IMG/VR virus record: IMGVR_UViG_3300038441_000350
Span: 1-28,497 of that record
Length of the DNA: 28,497 nucleotides
Strand: one strand, 5' to 3'
Source: a virus
The notes under the pieces were generated by a model, which was given only the letters and a program-made list of their open reading frames with translations, was not told where the DNA came from and ran no database searches. Position 1 is the stretch's first letter, and each line of letters begins with the position of its first letter. Made by a program: the position numbers and the translations under genes. Positions 5,889 to 12,285 of the stretch are shown here, one piece after another.

Positions 5889-6518
5889 ATGACCTTTACG
5901 ACCACTCTCAACGAAATACGCGAATGCGATCCTTGCACGGAAGGGTGGCGGAAGCTGCTAAACACTCTTGGCAAGACAAAGGCAGACGATGAGCCTTTAT
6001 CGCTACTGGCCATCCTCGATAGCAACGGCCTGGACGATGCCTTGTGGTGCGCCCGTGCTTTCAAAGGCCACGACCGCGACTTCCGGCTGTTTGGCGTGTG
6101 GGCTGCTCGACAGGTTCAACATCTGATGACAGATCCTCGCTCGCTCAATGCTCTGGATGTTGCTGAGCAGTTCGCCAATGGTTTGTGCGATGACGCAGCC
6201 AGGGCCGCAGCCTGGGACGCAGCCTTGGGCGCAGCCTGGGACGCAGCCTTGGGCGCAGCCAGGGCCGCAGCCAGGGCCGCAGCCTGGGCCGCAGCCAGGG
6301 CCGCAGCCAGGGCCGCAGCCTGGGACGCAGCCAGGGCCGAAGCCTGGGACGCAGCCTGGGACGCAGCCTGGGACGCAGCCTGGGACGCAGCCAGGGACGC
6401 AGCCTGGGACGCAGCCGGGGCCGCAGCCGGGGACGCACAGGAAAAACGTCTCCGCCAAATGATCGCCGATGGCGAATGGGTCGGATCCACCTCGAAAATA
6501 GAGGACCATTTGCAATGA
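5889..6518 (+). CDS. Ala/Trp tetrapeptide-repeat phage protein
   Basis: A protein of 209 aa; the start at 5889 has GGAG upstream. Residues 1-100 form a globular part (ECDPCTEGWRKLLNTLGKTK, then LSLLAILDSNGLDDALWCAR). Residues about 103-182 consist of roughly 20 tetrapeptides of the form A-A-(W/R/L/G)-(D/A/G), then QEKRLRQMIADGEWV. Similar Ala/Trp/Asp-rich helical repeats occur in phage proteins next to such a globular domain; their role is not known to me. The repeat should form a long helix with a tryptophan or arginine stripe. ATGA overlap with the next gene. Confidence 0.75.
   Translation: MTFTTTLNEIRECDPCTEGWRKLLNTLGKTKADDEPLSLLAILDSNGLDDALWCARAFKGHDRDFRLFGVWAARQVQHLMTDPRSLNALDVAEQFANGLCDDAARAAAWDAALGAAWDAALGAARAAARAAAWAAARAAARAAAWDAARAEAWDAAWDAAWDAAWDAARDAAWDAAGAAAGDAQEKRLRQMIADGEWVGSTSKIEDHLQ
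6195..6434 (+). repeat. 12-bp tandem repeat array inside CDS
   Basis: About 20 imperfect 12-bp units of the form GCAGCCTGGGAC or GCAGCCAGGGCC follow without gap. Every unit stays in frame and encodes one A-A-x-x tetrapeptide. The array opens several other reading frames that are artefacts of the repeat. Confidence 0.9.
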
Positions 6519-6859
6519 CCCACACCCAAGACGAGCAACGATCCCTGGCGGAAAGCGCTCTGGCCCAGGCCTGCGCACGGTTCCCGCACGAAGAGTCGGG
6601 CCCCGTTACGGTCATGCCGGAGATCTTGAAGCAGCGCTTCGATCAATTGCTGGCGCTGGCGAAGGATCCGCGGTGGCCGGTGATTGCCCGGGAGAACATC
6701 GCGGCGGCTCGCGAGCTGGCCGATACGCTTCACATCACCGGATTGCTCGACACAAACACATGGCGCGCCCACCGGGCAGAGTGCAATACCGCGCAGCTCG
6801 TTGTGTCAGCCGCAGAAATTAAGCGCTGCGAAGAAGCCCGGCGCCGAGCGAACGATTAA
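6515..6859 (+). CDS. Hypothetical phage protein
   Basis: A protein of 114 aa starting inside the stop of the repeat gene (ATGA). It is helical and charged, with ALAKDPRWPVIARENIAAAR and a tail AAEIKRCEEARRRAND. No motif or family recognised. Part of the right early operon. Confidence 0.65.
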   Translation: MTHTQDEQRSLAESALAQACARFPHEESGPVTVMPEILKQRFDQLLALAKDPRWPVIARENIAAARELADTLHITGLLDTNTWRAHRAECNTAQLVVSAAEIKRCEEARRRAND

Positions 6860-6899
6860 CCAAACGCCTGAGAAGGCAATCAATCAGATGGAGAGAGTC

Positions 6900-7214
6900 A
6901 TGAGCGTTGAACTTTGGAAGGAGCTTATAGGCGAATCCTTGGATAGCCATGGCGTTACAGCAACTGCCGAGCAGATTGCGTTGATTGCTGAAGATGCGGC
7001 CGGAATTGCTGAAAGCATCAGTGAGTACTCATTCCGTCCCGCCGATCCGATGATTCGCAAACTGGCTGACACCGAGGCGGTGCTCAAGCGTGAGCGCGAA
7101 AAAGTAACCTGCCGCACCTGCACAGGGACTGGTTATCTGATCTCTCACGGCCCCCATCACAGCGGCGAATCAAGTTGCTGGAAGTGCCGTGGCGAAGGAA
7201 GGCATACCCCGTGA
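6900..7214 (+). CDS. Small protein with DnaJ-like zinc-finger half
   Basis: A protein of 104 aa; the start at 6900 has GGAGAGAG upstream. The C-terminus carries CRTCTGTGY (C71, C74) and CWKCRGEG (C93, C96), two CxxCxGxG motifs that together make one zinc site of the DnaJ cysteine-rich type. There is no J domain. The N-terminal 70 residues are helical (LIAEDAAGIAESISEY). Such stand-alone fingers occur in many Pseudomonas phage early regions. Role unknown. Confidence 0.75.
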   Translation: MSVELWKELIGESLDSHGVTATAEQIALIAEDAAGIAESISEYSFRPADPMIRKLADTEAVLKREREKVTCRTCTGTGYLISHGPHHSGESSCWKCRGEGRHTP

Positions 7215-7247
7215 CCCACCGCCTAACCCAAAACACTGGAGGTCGCC

Positions 7248-7673
7248 ATGAGCGATTGGATCAAGTGCAGCGACAAGCTGAGTGAAGTAAAAACCCTGGC
7301 GACTCTCGTGCTTGGGGGGCTTTTCGATAATCGAGAGCTTGGCGATATCGATATGTTCTATGACATGCCGGAGTGTGAAGCGCTACAGCGCAATCTGGTA
7401 ACGAGCATTGACGACGTTCATGTCGAGCTGGTCAGCCGCCTAGATTATGAGGCCGCCACAGAGCAGCGGAATGCGGCCTGGACTGCTGAAGTCGTTGCAA
7501 TGGTTGAGAGTGCTTTGCGCCGGTCTTTCTCCCTTGGGCAAATTTACTGGCAGCAGGCCGACTCTGAATCGACATGCCAGCAAAACAAATCCGATCAAAC
7601 CATGGAAGTTCAGGCGCAACACATTCTGAACGTTATCAAGTCGATCAACAATCTGAAGCCGCCCACCGAATAA
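7248..7673 (+). CDS. Hypothetical phage protein
   Basis: A protein of 141 aa with GGAGG upstream. Acidic and helical, without cysteine clusters or a catalytic motif. The start MSDWIKCSDKLSE resembles the opening seen in many mosaic phage proteins (WIKCSD-x-x-P type, DUF551-like), but the rest does not follow that family clearly. Unknown function. Confidence 0.65.
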   Translation: MSDWIKCSDKLSEVKTLATLVLGGLFDNRELGDIDMFYDMPECEALQRNLVTSIDDVHVELVSRLDYEAATEQRNAAWTAEVVAMVESALRRSFSLGQIYWQQADSESTCQQNKSDQTMEVQAQHILNVIKSINNLKPPTE

Positions 7674-7692
7674 CGTCACCCTGGAGGCAACC

Positions 7693-7830
7693 ATGAGCAT
7701 CATCGCAAAAGACTTCACCGGATTGATCAAAGCAATTCTTGGCCTCGGCTGCGATGACTTCGCCTCCGTGGTGTGGGTGCGCCAGCCGGCGCGCATCAAT
7801 GGAATGTGGCGGGCGGAGGTGGTGCTGTGA
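7693..7830 (+). CDS. Small hypothetical protein (45 aa)
   Basis: A 45-aa frame with a good ribosome-binding site (TGGAGG) before ATG at 7693. It begins MSIIAKDFTGLIKAILGLGC and ends in a beta-like segment with VVWVRQPARING. Its stop overlaps the GTG of the next gene as GTGA, and its ribosome-binding context supports translation. Function unknown. Confidence 0.6.
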   Translation: MSIIAKDFTGLIKAILGLGCDDFASVVWVRQPARINGMWRAEVVL

Positions 7831-8093
7831 GAGATATCGATCGCACAGCGCAGCTTGGATGGTCTGGAGAAAGCCAGGCTAGGCGAGCCGACAATCGAGA
7901 GAAAAGTGCAGCCATCCTTACGGAGCGTGGGGTTCAATTCGAAAGCAAGAACATGGGCGCCCATCTGATAGTCAGCCATGGCGAGCATGTGGTCGATTTC
8001 TGGCCTGGGACCGGTAAGTACATCCAACGGGGGGGAGCTCGCCAAGGTCGCGGCGTCTTCAATTTGCTTAAGGTGATCGGAGTTAATCCATGA
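7827..8093 (+). CDS. Small hypothetical protein, GTG start
   Basis: An 88-aa protein. The GTG at 7827 has GGAGG upstream and overlaps the previous stop; a longer upstream frame would lie within the 45-aa gene. The core ILTERGVQFESKNMGAHLIV followed by VDFWPGTGKYI and GRGVFNLLKVIG reads as a small alpha/beta protein found in phages; similar sequences are unannotated as far as I recall. Unknown function. Confidence 0.7.
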   Translation: MRDIDRTAQLGWSGESQARRADNREKSAAILTERGVQFESKNMGAHLIVSHGEHVVDFWPGTGKYIQRGGARQGRGVFNLLKVIGVNP

Positions 8094-8164
8094 TCGGCCC
8101 AACGCGATACGACCTGGCTATCAGCCTGATTTGCCTTGTGATCATCGTGATGATGGGGGTGTGA
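8090..8164 (+). CDS. 24-aa single-pass membrane peptide
   Basis: A short frame begins in the ATGA overlap with the preceding stop and ends just before the next gene. After MIGPTRYD the rest (LAISLICLVIIVMMGV) is one membrane helix. The tight packing between two genes with overlap at its start argues that it is translated. Confidence 0.45.
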   Translation: MIGPTRYDLAISLICLVIIVMMGV

Positions 8165-8165
8165 C

Positions 8166-8342
8166 GTGAAGCCGACGAATCCAGTTTACGTCGGGAGCCC
8201 TCCCCTCGACCCGCCCGACGAGCCCGAGCGCGCCGAATGCAGCAACTGCCACTGTTACACCGATGCCAGCGTCTGGCTTGCCAGGCACGGCCAATGCCCT
8301 AAGTGCGGTTCCTGGGGAACTGCGATTCCGGACGAGGATTGA
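8166..8342 (+). CDS. Small zinc-ribbon protein, GTG start
   Basis: A 58-aa protein from GTG at 8166. It has CSNCHC and CPKCGSWG spaced by 15 residues, a typical four-cysteine zinc ribbon, after a proline-rich N-terminus (PPLDPPDEPE). GGGGGTG lies upstream. Small zinc ribbons of this type are common among phage early genes. Role unknown. Confidence 0.65.
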   Translation: MKPTNPVYVGSPPLDPPDEPERAECSNCHCYTDASVWLARHGQCPKCGSWGTAIPDED

Positions 8343-8344
8343 AA

Positions 8345-8659
8345 ATGAGTGACGAAATTCTATCGACGCGCCTCGGCACGATGGTCCACACGGTTGTGCT
8401 CGCGCTGAGGAACCAATTCGGGAAGAGACTCGACCGAGAAACAATCAGCGAGATAACGCGAGATCTCGCAACGGAAATGTGCCTAGGGCCAACGGCCTGG
8501 GCGTTTTCAGGGAAAGAGCAGCCGGGTCAACTTTCATACGACGAGGAAAAAGAGCTGGCCCTATGTCGCGCTCACTGGGAATCGGTCGGCGCCGGTACTC
8601 CTTTCCCTGACCTGTGGGAAGGCTGGAAAGCCTGCGCCAAGGCACGCAGCCATGAGTAA
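8345..8659 (+). CDS. Hypothetical phage protein
   Basis: A 104-aa protein; the start is chosen at 8345, right after the preceding stop with GAGG upstream. The C-terminus has FPDLWEGWKACAKARSH, a pattern shared by many small phage proteins (F-x-x-W-x-A-W-x-A type) of unknown role. It overlaps the next gene by eight bases. Confidence 0.7.
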   Translation: MSDEILSTRLGTMVHTVVLALRNQFGKRLDRETISEITRDLATEMCLGPTAWAFSGKEQPGQLSYDEEKELALCRAHWESVGAGTPFPDLWEGWKACAKARSHE

Positions 8660-8960
8660 AGCCGCCGAATACGTGCTTGCGTCGATGCACCGGGCCATGT
8701 CCAACGGACAAGCGATCGTCGAGATCTCTGTGCAGGATCTCAACGAGGTGATGCGCGAACACCTCCGGCTCGTCGCGAGAGTGCAGATGCAGGCCGAAAT
8801 GCCAGGCTCCCACGTCGGCTGGATGGACCCGGACAAGCGCCATGAAATGATGTCCGAAGGGCACGCTTACATGGTCATCCGCCGCAAGAAGAACGAGCAG
8901 TTTCATCGCCGCGTTTTCGCCGCCAGCATTCCAGAGGAGGAACCCGAGAATAAAGATTGA
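8652..8960 (+). CDS. Hypothetical phage protein
   Basis: A 102-aa charged helical protein with QDLNEVMREHLRLVARVQMQ and a basic stretch VIRRKKNEQFHRRVF. No known motif. Its stop codon lies inside the -35 box of the next promoter, so this gene closes the first block of the right early operon. Confidence 0.65.
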   Translation: MSKAAEYVLASMHRAMSNGQAIVEISVQDLNEVMREHLRLVARVQMQAEMPGSHVGWMDPDKRHEMMSEGHAYMVIRRKKNEQFHRRVFAASIPEEEPENKD

Positions 8961-8985
8961 CGCGCAATTGCGCTAACGCAACAAT
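8957..8985 (+). promoter_or_regulatory. Promoter with perfect GCGCAATTGCGC palindrome (site 3)
   Basis: TTGACG (8957-8962), a 17-bp spacer and AACAAT (8980-8985) form a promoter for the gene at 9081. The 12-bp perfect palindrome (8962-8973) occupies the first half of the spacer. This is the fullest copy of the recurring element. Confidence 0.6.
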
Positions 8986-9015
8986 CACACCAGACCGCTG
9001 TAACTGGAGAGACCA

Positions 9016-9159
9016 ATGACCGATGCAATCCCCTTGGCTCTCCTGTCTTTTGATTTCTCAACCAAAACAGGAAATGCCAAATGTCACCAGAACAACGCGC
9101 CATCATCGCCGCTGCTGAAAAAGACGGCGTATCGCCCATCGAAAAAGATGCCCGGCTGA
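9016..9159 (+). CDS. Possible leader ORF (47 aa)
   Basis: An ATG at 9016 with a good GGAGAG site four to nine bases upstream opens a 47-codon frame that runs out of frame across the start of the next gene (9081). The first 20 residues (MTDAIPLALLSFDFSTKTGN) are plausible, the rest is compositionally like an off-frame read. It may regulate translation of the downstream gene, or be the remnant of a truncated gene. Confidence 0.3.
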   Translation: MTDAIPLALLSFDFSTKTGNAKCHQNNAPSSPLLKKTAYRPSKKMPG

Positions 9160-10043
9160 TCGTTCATGGAATGGTGAACGCAACCCGCGACCAGATGCGC
9201 CGCTATCAGGTCTGCTACAACAACATGGGTGAGGCTCAACAGGACGCCGTGATCGCCGAGCTGACCAAGAACTATGAAGACCTGGCCATTACGATTGCTC
9301 GCGCCATATCCAGCGCAGGAAGCCCCTATGTGGTCGCCCAGTGCAAGAAGCTCGAAGTCTCGACAGGCGCATGCACTGTCGTAATCAAAAGCGACCAGGA
9401 CCATTACAACGAGCTGATTTCGAAGGTTCAAGACAAGGGGGAAGTGGTCATCGTCCTATACGAGCGTCAGTTCCGTGATGGCATGGACACCATCCAGGCC
9501 GACAAGGACCAGCACTCGCTCCCGCTGGATCAAGAAAGCCCATCGCCGGCCAGCGCCAAGAAGGCCGAGAAGAAAGAACCAAGCCCGACTTCTGCCGCCG
9601 CTATCGCTGCCAAACCTGTGGTAATCCCTCCGAAGCTGCTGGCCGACGCGATCGAGTTCATCGCCAAGCAGCAGGTGTGCGGCGCGTCCTCGCTGCAGAA
9701 CCATTTGAAGATCGGCCATCCCAAGGCCGTGGTCATCCAGGCTGAATTGGCCGAGAAAGGCATCTTGTCCGTGGACGAGAAGGGCGAGTACCAGATTGTG
9801 CGGACTGGCGCCGGGCCTGCGCCAACCGCTGATGGCGACGTTCCAGCCATCAGCGACGAGCTGTTCGAGAAGATCAAGGCCAAGGTGATCGCAGATGGCC
9901 GCGCCACCATCAGTGGGACTGCTGTCTTCTTCGACATCGACGAGGCTCAGGCGTTTGAGGCAATTGACGAGCTCGTCCTTGAAGGAGTTCTTGGCTACGA
10001 AGATGCCGAGACGGGCATCTTCACAGTCGATCAGCCGGCTTAA
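9081..10043 (+). CDS. Phage protein with two FtsK-gamma-like winged helices
   Basis: A 320-aa protein. Residues 1-150 form an unassigned domain (LIVHGMVNATRDQMRRYQVC, then GEVVIVLYERQFRDGM). A Pro/Ala/Lys linker (about 150-185) leads to LLADAIEFIAKQQVCGASSL, QNHLKIGHPKAVVIQAELAE, which resembles the gamma domain of FtsK (A-x-x-F-I, SSLQ-x-x-L-x-IG, A-x-x-I-x-x-L-x-x-x-G-I). A second similar domain (LFEKIKAKVIADGRATISG to GIFTV) ends the protein. In FtsK this domain reads KOPS DNA motifs; there is no ATPase motor here. I infer sequence-specific DNA binding. It has its own promoter. Confidence 0.7.
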   Translation: MSPEQRAIIAAAEKDGVSPIEKDARLIVHGMVNATRDQMRRYQVCYNNMGEAQQDAVIAELTKNYEDLAITIARAISSAGSPYVVAQCKKLEVSTGACTVVIKSDQDHYNELISKVQDKGEVVIVLYERQFRDGMDTIQADKDQHSLPLDQESPSPASAKKAEKKEPSPTSAAAIAAKPVVIPPKLLADAIEFIAKQQVCGASSLQNHLKIGHPKAVVIQAELAEKGILSVDEKGEYQIVRTGAGPAPTADGDVPAISDELFEKIKAKVIADGRATISGTAVFFDIDEAQAFEAIDELVLEGVLGYEDAETGIFTVDQPA

Positions 10044-10060
10044 TTCTCGCTCCCACAAGT

Positions 10061-10080
10061 AGCCCGGGCCTTCCGGGCTA
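10061..10080 (+). terminator. Weak hairpin with flanking REP-like repeats
   Basis: AGCCCGG (10061-10067) pairs with CCGGGCT (10073-10079) around a 5-nt loop, followed by ATTTCG. The 11-mer TCGCTCCCACA occurs on both sides (10047-10057 and 10083-10093). The T tract is poor, so partial termination at most. Confidence 0.4.
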
Positions 10081-10103
10081 TTTCGCTCCCACAGAGGCCG
10101 ACC

Positions 10104-10295
10104 ATGACCCAGCAAGAAACCGAACGAAAGCGCCCAGGGCCGAAGCCTTCCGAAGGGCCGCTGCAAAAGACGCGGAACGTCCGCATGGATGACCAGCGCT
10201 GGCAGTACTTCACCGAAAACCTCGGCGCCGCGTGGCTCCGGCAACAAATCGACATCGCGGTTGCTTGCAAGGTCAAGCACCCCAGCAAGGAATGA
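10104..10295 (+). CDS. Small basic, possibly RHH-type protein
   Basis: A 63-aa basic protein. After a charged N-terminus (ERKRPGPKPSEG) the stretch KTRNVRMDDQRWQYFTENLG then AAWLRQQIDIAV fits a short strand, helix and helix, as in small ribbon-helix-helix DNA-binding proteins. The family call is tentative. GAGG lies upstream of the start. Confidence 0.6.
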   Translation: MTQQETERKRPGPKPSEGPLQKTRNVRMDDQRWQYFTENLGAAWLRQQIDIAVACKVKHPSKE

Positions 10296-10297
10296 TC

Positions 10298-10552
10298 ATG
10301 CGCCCACAGAAACCCGCTCCCGCAATGTACGGCTCTCTCTCTCTCGACGATATCCAGATGGTCTTGGTGCTGCGCGGTGGGACAATAAGCCTGGATCAGC
10401 TCGCCGACCGCTTCAGGATCGACAAGGAACGCGCCAAGCACTTGGCCCTGGCATTGCTCGACGAAGGAACGATAGGACCTGTAATCAGCAAGCAGGACCC
10501 GAGCGGCAATGAATACACGGTCATCGCCAAACTGGCCGACCTTGTAGCCTGA
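10298..10552 (+). CDS. Small winged-helix-like protein
   Basis: An 84-aa protein; the ATG at 10298 is chosen because AAGG lies seven bases upstream, while the in-frame ATG at 10292 overlaps the previous stop. SLSLDDIQMVLVLRGGTISL, DQLADRFRIDKERAKHLALA, LLDEGTIGPV resembles a winged helix in layout, similar in spirit to the FtsK-gamma-like domains encoded just upstream. Followed by a strong terminator. Confidence 0.65.
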   Translation: MRPQKPAPAMYGSLSLDDIQMVLVLRGGTISLDQLADRFRIDKERAKHLALALLDEGTIGPVISKQDPSGNEYTVIAKLADLVA

Positions 10553-10568
10553 TCCACGAATCACCCCC

Positions 10569-10598
10569 AGCCCTGGCTTTTGTCGGGGCTTTTTATTT
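10569..10598 (+). terminator. Rho-independent terminator
   Basis: AGCCCTG (10569-10575) pairs with CGGGGCT (10584-10590) with one G-T pair around an 8-nt loop, followed by TTTTTATTT. It closes the block 9081-10552 just before the next promoter. Confidence 0.75.
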
Positions 10599-10608
10599 CC
10601 TGTGATTT

Positions 10609-10641
10609 GCAATTGCGCTATTTATTTGATGGCGGTATGAT
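10609..10641 (+). promoter_or_regulatory. Promoter with GCAATTGC palindrome (site 4)
   Basis: TTGCGC (10613-10618), a 17-bp spacer and TATGAT (10636-10641, five of six consensus) form a good promoter for the RHH gene and the recombination cassette. The palindrome core (10609-10616, extended as GCAATTGCGC) overlaps the -35 box. Confidence 0.7.
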
Positions 10642-10672
10642 TCGCTCACACCCACTAAAAAGGAATCACGCA

Positions 10673-10891
10673 ATGACCCATATCAGCGAGCAGAAATTTC
10701 AAGAAGACGCCGCATCCCGTGACAAGTTCGTCGTTCGATTCGACAGCGAAACCACTCGCCAAAGCGTTGCCGACGCCGCCAAGGCAAAGCACATGTCGAT
10801 GAACGCCTTTCTCCTCCAGGCCATCGACGAAAAGCTGGCGCGCGGGGTTCGCCTCGACCGCCTGCTGGACGTTGTTGAATTCAAACTCTGA
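10673..10891 (+). CDS. Arc-type ribbon-helix-helix regulator
   Basis: A 72-aa protein. FVVRFDSETTRQSVADAAKA followed by HMSMNAFLLQAIDEKLARG gives the strand-helix-helix pattern of Arc/MetJ-type DNA-binding proteins: the strand KFVVRF, helix A ETTRQSVADAAKAK, then M-S-M-N as in the Arc N-S turn, and helix B AFLLQAIDEKL. AAGGA precedes the ATG at 10673. It is first in the transcript that includes the recombination genes, behind a promoter with the recurring palindrome, so it may autoregulate. Confidence 0.8.
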   Translation: MTHISEQKFQEDAASRDKFVVRFDSETTRQSVADAAKAKHMSMNAFLLQAIDEKLARGVRLDRLLDVVEFKL

Positions 10892-10906
10892 CCAAGGAAT
10901 AAAGCC

Positions 10907-11662
10907 GTGAGCAAAACAGACGTCATCCAACACGCACAGCCACAGGCCTTGTCCGCATCGCAGGCCCAGTCATTCATGAGCATTGTCGAGCGCGTAGCAC
11001 TAATGCCTGACATCAACATGGACGCCCTGGAACGCATGCTGGACATGCAAGAGCGGATCATGAAGCGCGATGCAGAGTCGGCCTTCAACGCGGCCATGGC
11101 GGAAATGCAGTGCGAGATCCCGACCATCGCAGAGCGCGCCAAAGGGCACGGGACAATCAAGTACGCCACGCTTGAAGACATCAGCGACATTGTGAAGCCG
11201 ATCATGAAGACCCATGGCTTCGCGATTTCGTTCAAGGTTGAGCACGCACAAGCTGGCCTGAGCGTTACCGGGATCCTCATGCACCGAGCCGGGCACCGAG
11301 AAAGCACCACCATGTTGCTCCCTCTGGATACATCCGGCAGCAAGAACGCCGTTCAGTCAGTTGGGTCTACCACCAGCTACGGAAAGCGCTACGTGATGTG
11401 CGCCCTGCTCAACATCACCACGCGCGGCGAAGATGACGACGCCTACTCTGCAGTTCCGTCGAGCCAGGAGCCTGTCATCACAGACATCCAGGTTCGCCAG
11501 CTCCAAGCCCTGCTGATCAAGTGCAGCGCCAAGGCGCAAGCAGCGTTCGAAAAACTTTACCCGGACGTCTCGTCAATCCCTCGCAAGGCCTTCGATACGG
11601 TGCTCAACCAGCTCACCACGTCGGCCAAGAACAACGAGAAGGCACAGGAAAAAGCAGAATGA
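10907..11662 (+). CDS. erf: ERF-family single-strand annealing protein
   Basis: A 251-aa protein starting at GTG with AAGGA upstream. The region about residues 50-175 (AFNAAMAEMQCEIPTIAERA, IKYATLEDISDIVKPIMKTH, GFAISF, then GSTTSYGKRYVMCALLNI and GEDDDA) is the ERF signature of P22 Erf-type recombinases. These proteins anneal complementary single strands, typically at ends resected by a phage exonuclease, and circularise or concatenate the genome. The exonuclease gene follows with ATGA overlap, giving a lambda Red-like pair. Confidence 0.93.
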   Translation: MSKTDVIQHAQPQALSASQAQSFMSIVERVALMPDINMDALERMLDMQERIMKRDAESAFNAAMAEMQCEIPTIAERAKGHGTIKYATLEDISDIVKPIMKTHGFAISFKVEHAQAGLSVTGILMHRAGHRESTTMLLPLDTSGSKNAVQSVGSTTSYGKRYVMCALLNITTRGEDDDAYSAVPSSQEPVITDIQVRQLQALLIKCSAKAQAAFEKLYPDVSSIPRKAFDTVLNQLTTSAKNNEKAQEKAE

Positions 11663-12282
11663 GCTGCCCTATCTACCTGAATTGCGAGCAGGGAACGGAT
11701 GAGTGGTTCTCGGCGCGCAGCGGCATTTTGACGGCCTCGGTCATGGGCTGCCTGCTTGTCAACGGCAAGGACAAATCCGGCCTGGGCGACGGCGCTTTCA
11801 CGCTCATGAACCAGTTGATCGGCGAGCGGTTCACCGGGGAGCCGGCTGACAAGTTCGAGGGCAACCGCCATACCGAGCGCGGGCACGAACTGGAGCCTGT
11901 CGCCCGGGCTTTCGTGAGCGAACGCCTTGGGATCGAGATCCTGAGTTGCGGGATCATCCTAAACCATGGGTGCGGATACAGCCCTGACGGCCTGGTGGGC
12001 GAAGACGGCCTGGTGGAAATCAAGACCAAGCTGCCGAAACATCAGATCACAGTGATCCTCGGCGGCGTGGTGCCGCCTGAACACGTCGTACAGTGCCAGA
12101 CCGGGATCTGGCTCAGCGAGCGCGATCACCTGGACTTCGCATCCTTCTTCCCTGGAATGCCGCTGTTCCACACTCGTATCTATCGCGACGAAGCCATGAT
12201 CAAGAAGCTCGCCGAGCGCACAAAGGTCTTCTACGAAATCATGGAAGAGCGCACACAGAAAATCATCGACCTGACGAGCTGA
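11659..12282 (+). CDS. YqaJ/lambda-type exonuclease
   Basis: A 207-aa protein starting in the ATGA overlap with erf. EWFSARSGILTASVMG at the N-terminus is the family opening (W-x-x-x-R-x-G-x-x-T/S-A-S). GHELEP (about 75-80) leads to the catalytic core YSPDGLVGEDGLVEIKTK, with D110, E120 and K122 in the D-(x)n-E-x-K nuclease pattern; VVQCQTGIWL (143-152) is the glutamine-containing motif that follows. The enzyme should degrade the 5' strand of duplex ends to feed the ERF protein. Confidence 0.92.
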   Translation: MSCPIYLNCEQGTDEWFSARSGILTASVMGCLLVNGKDKSGLGDGAFTLMNQLIGERFTGEPADKFEGNRHTERGHELEPVARAFVSERLGIEILSCGIILNHGCGYSPDGLVGEDGLVEIKTKLPKHQITVILGGVVPPEHVVQCQTGIWLSERDHLDFASFFPGMPLFHTRIYRDEAMIKKLAERTKVFYEIMEERTQKIIDLTS

Positions 12283-12285
12283 CCC

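Noticed and set aside
6003-6772. Several long minus- and plus-strand frames in the 6.1-6.8 kb region (Pro-, Cys- or Ala-rich)
   Set aside because: They are shadows of the 12-bp repeat array; the frame 5889-6518 has the start site, ribosome-binding site and neighbour overlap.
9456-10612. Overlapping minus-strand frames of 274 and 190 codons
   Set aside because: Antisense to the FtsK-gamma-like gene and the small regulators; ordinary long shadows in GC-rich DNA.
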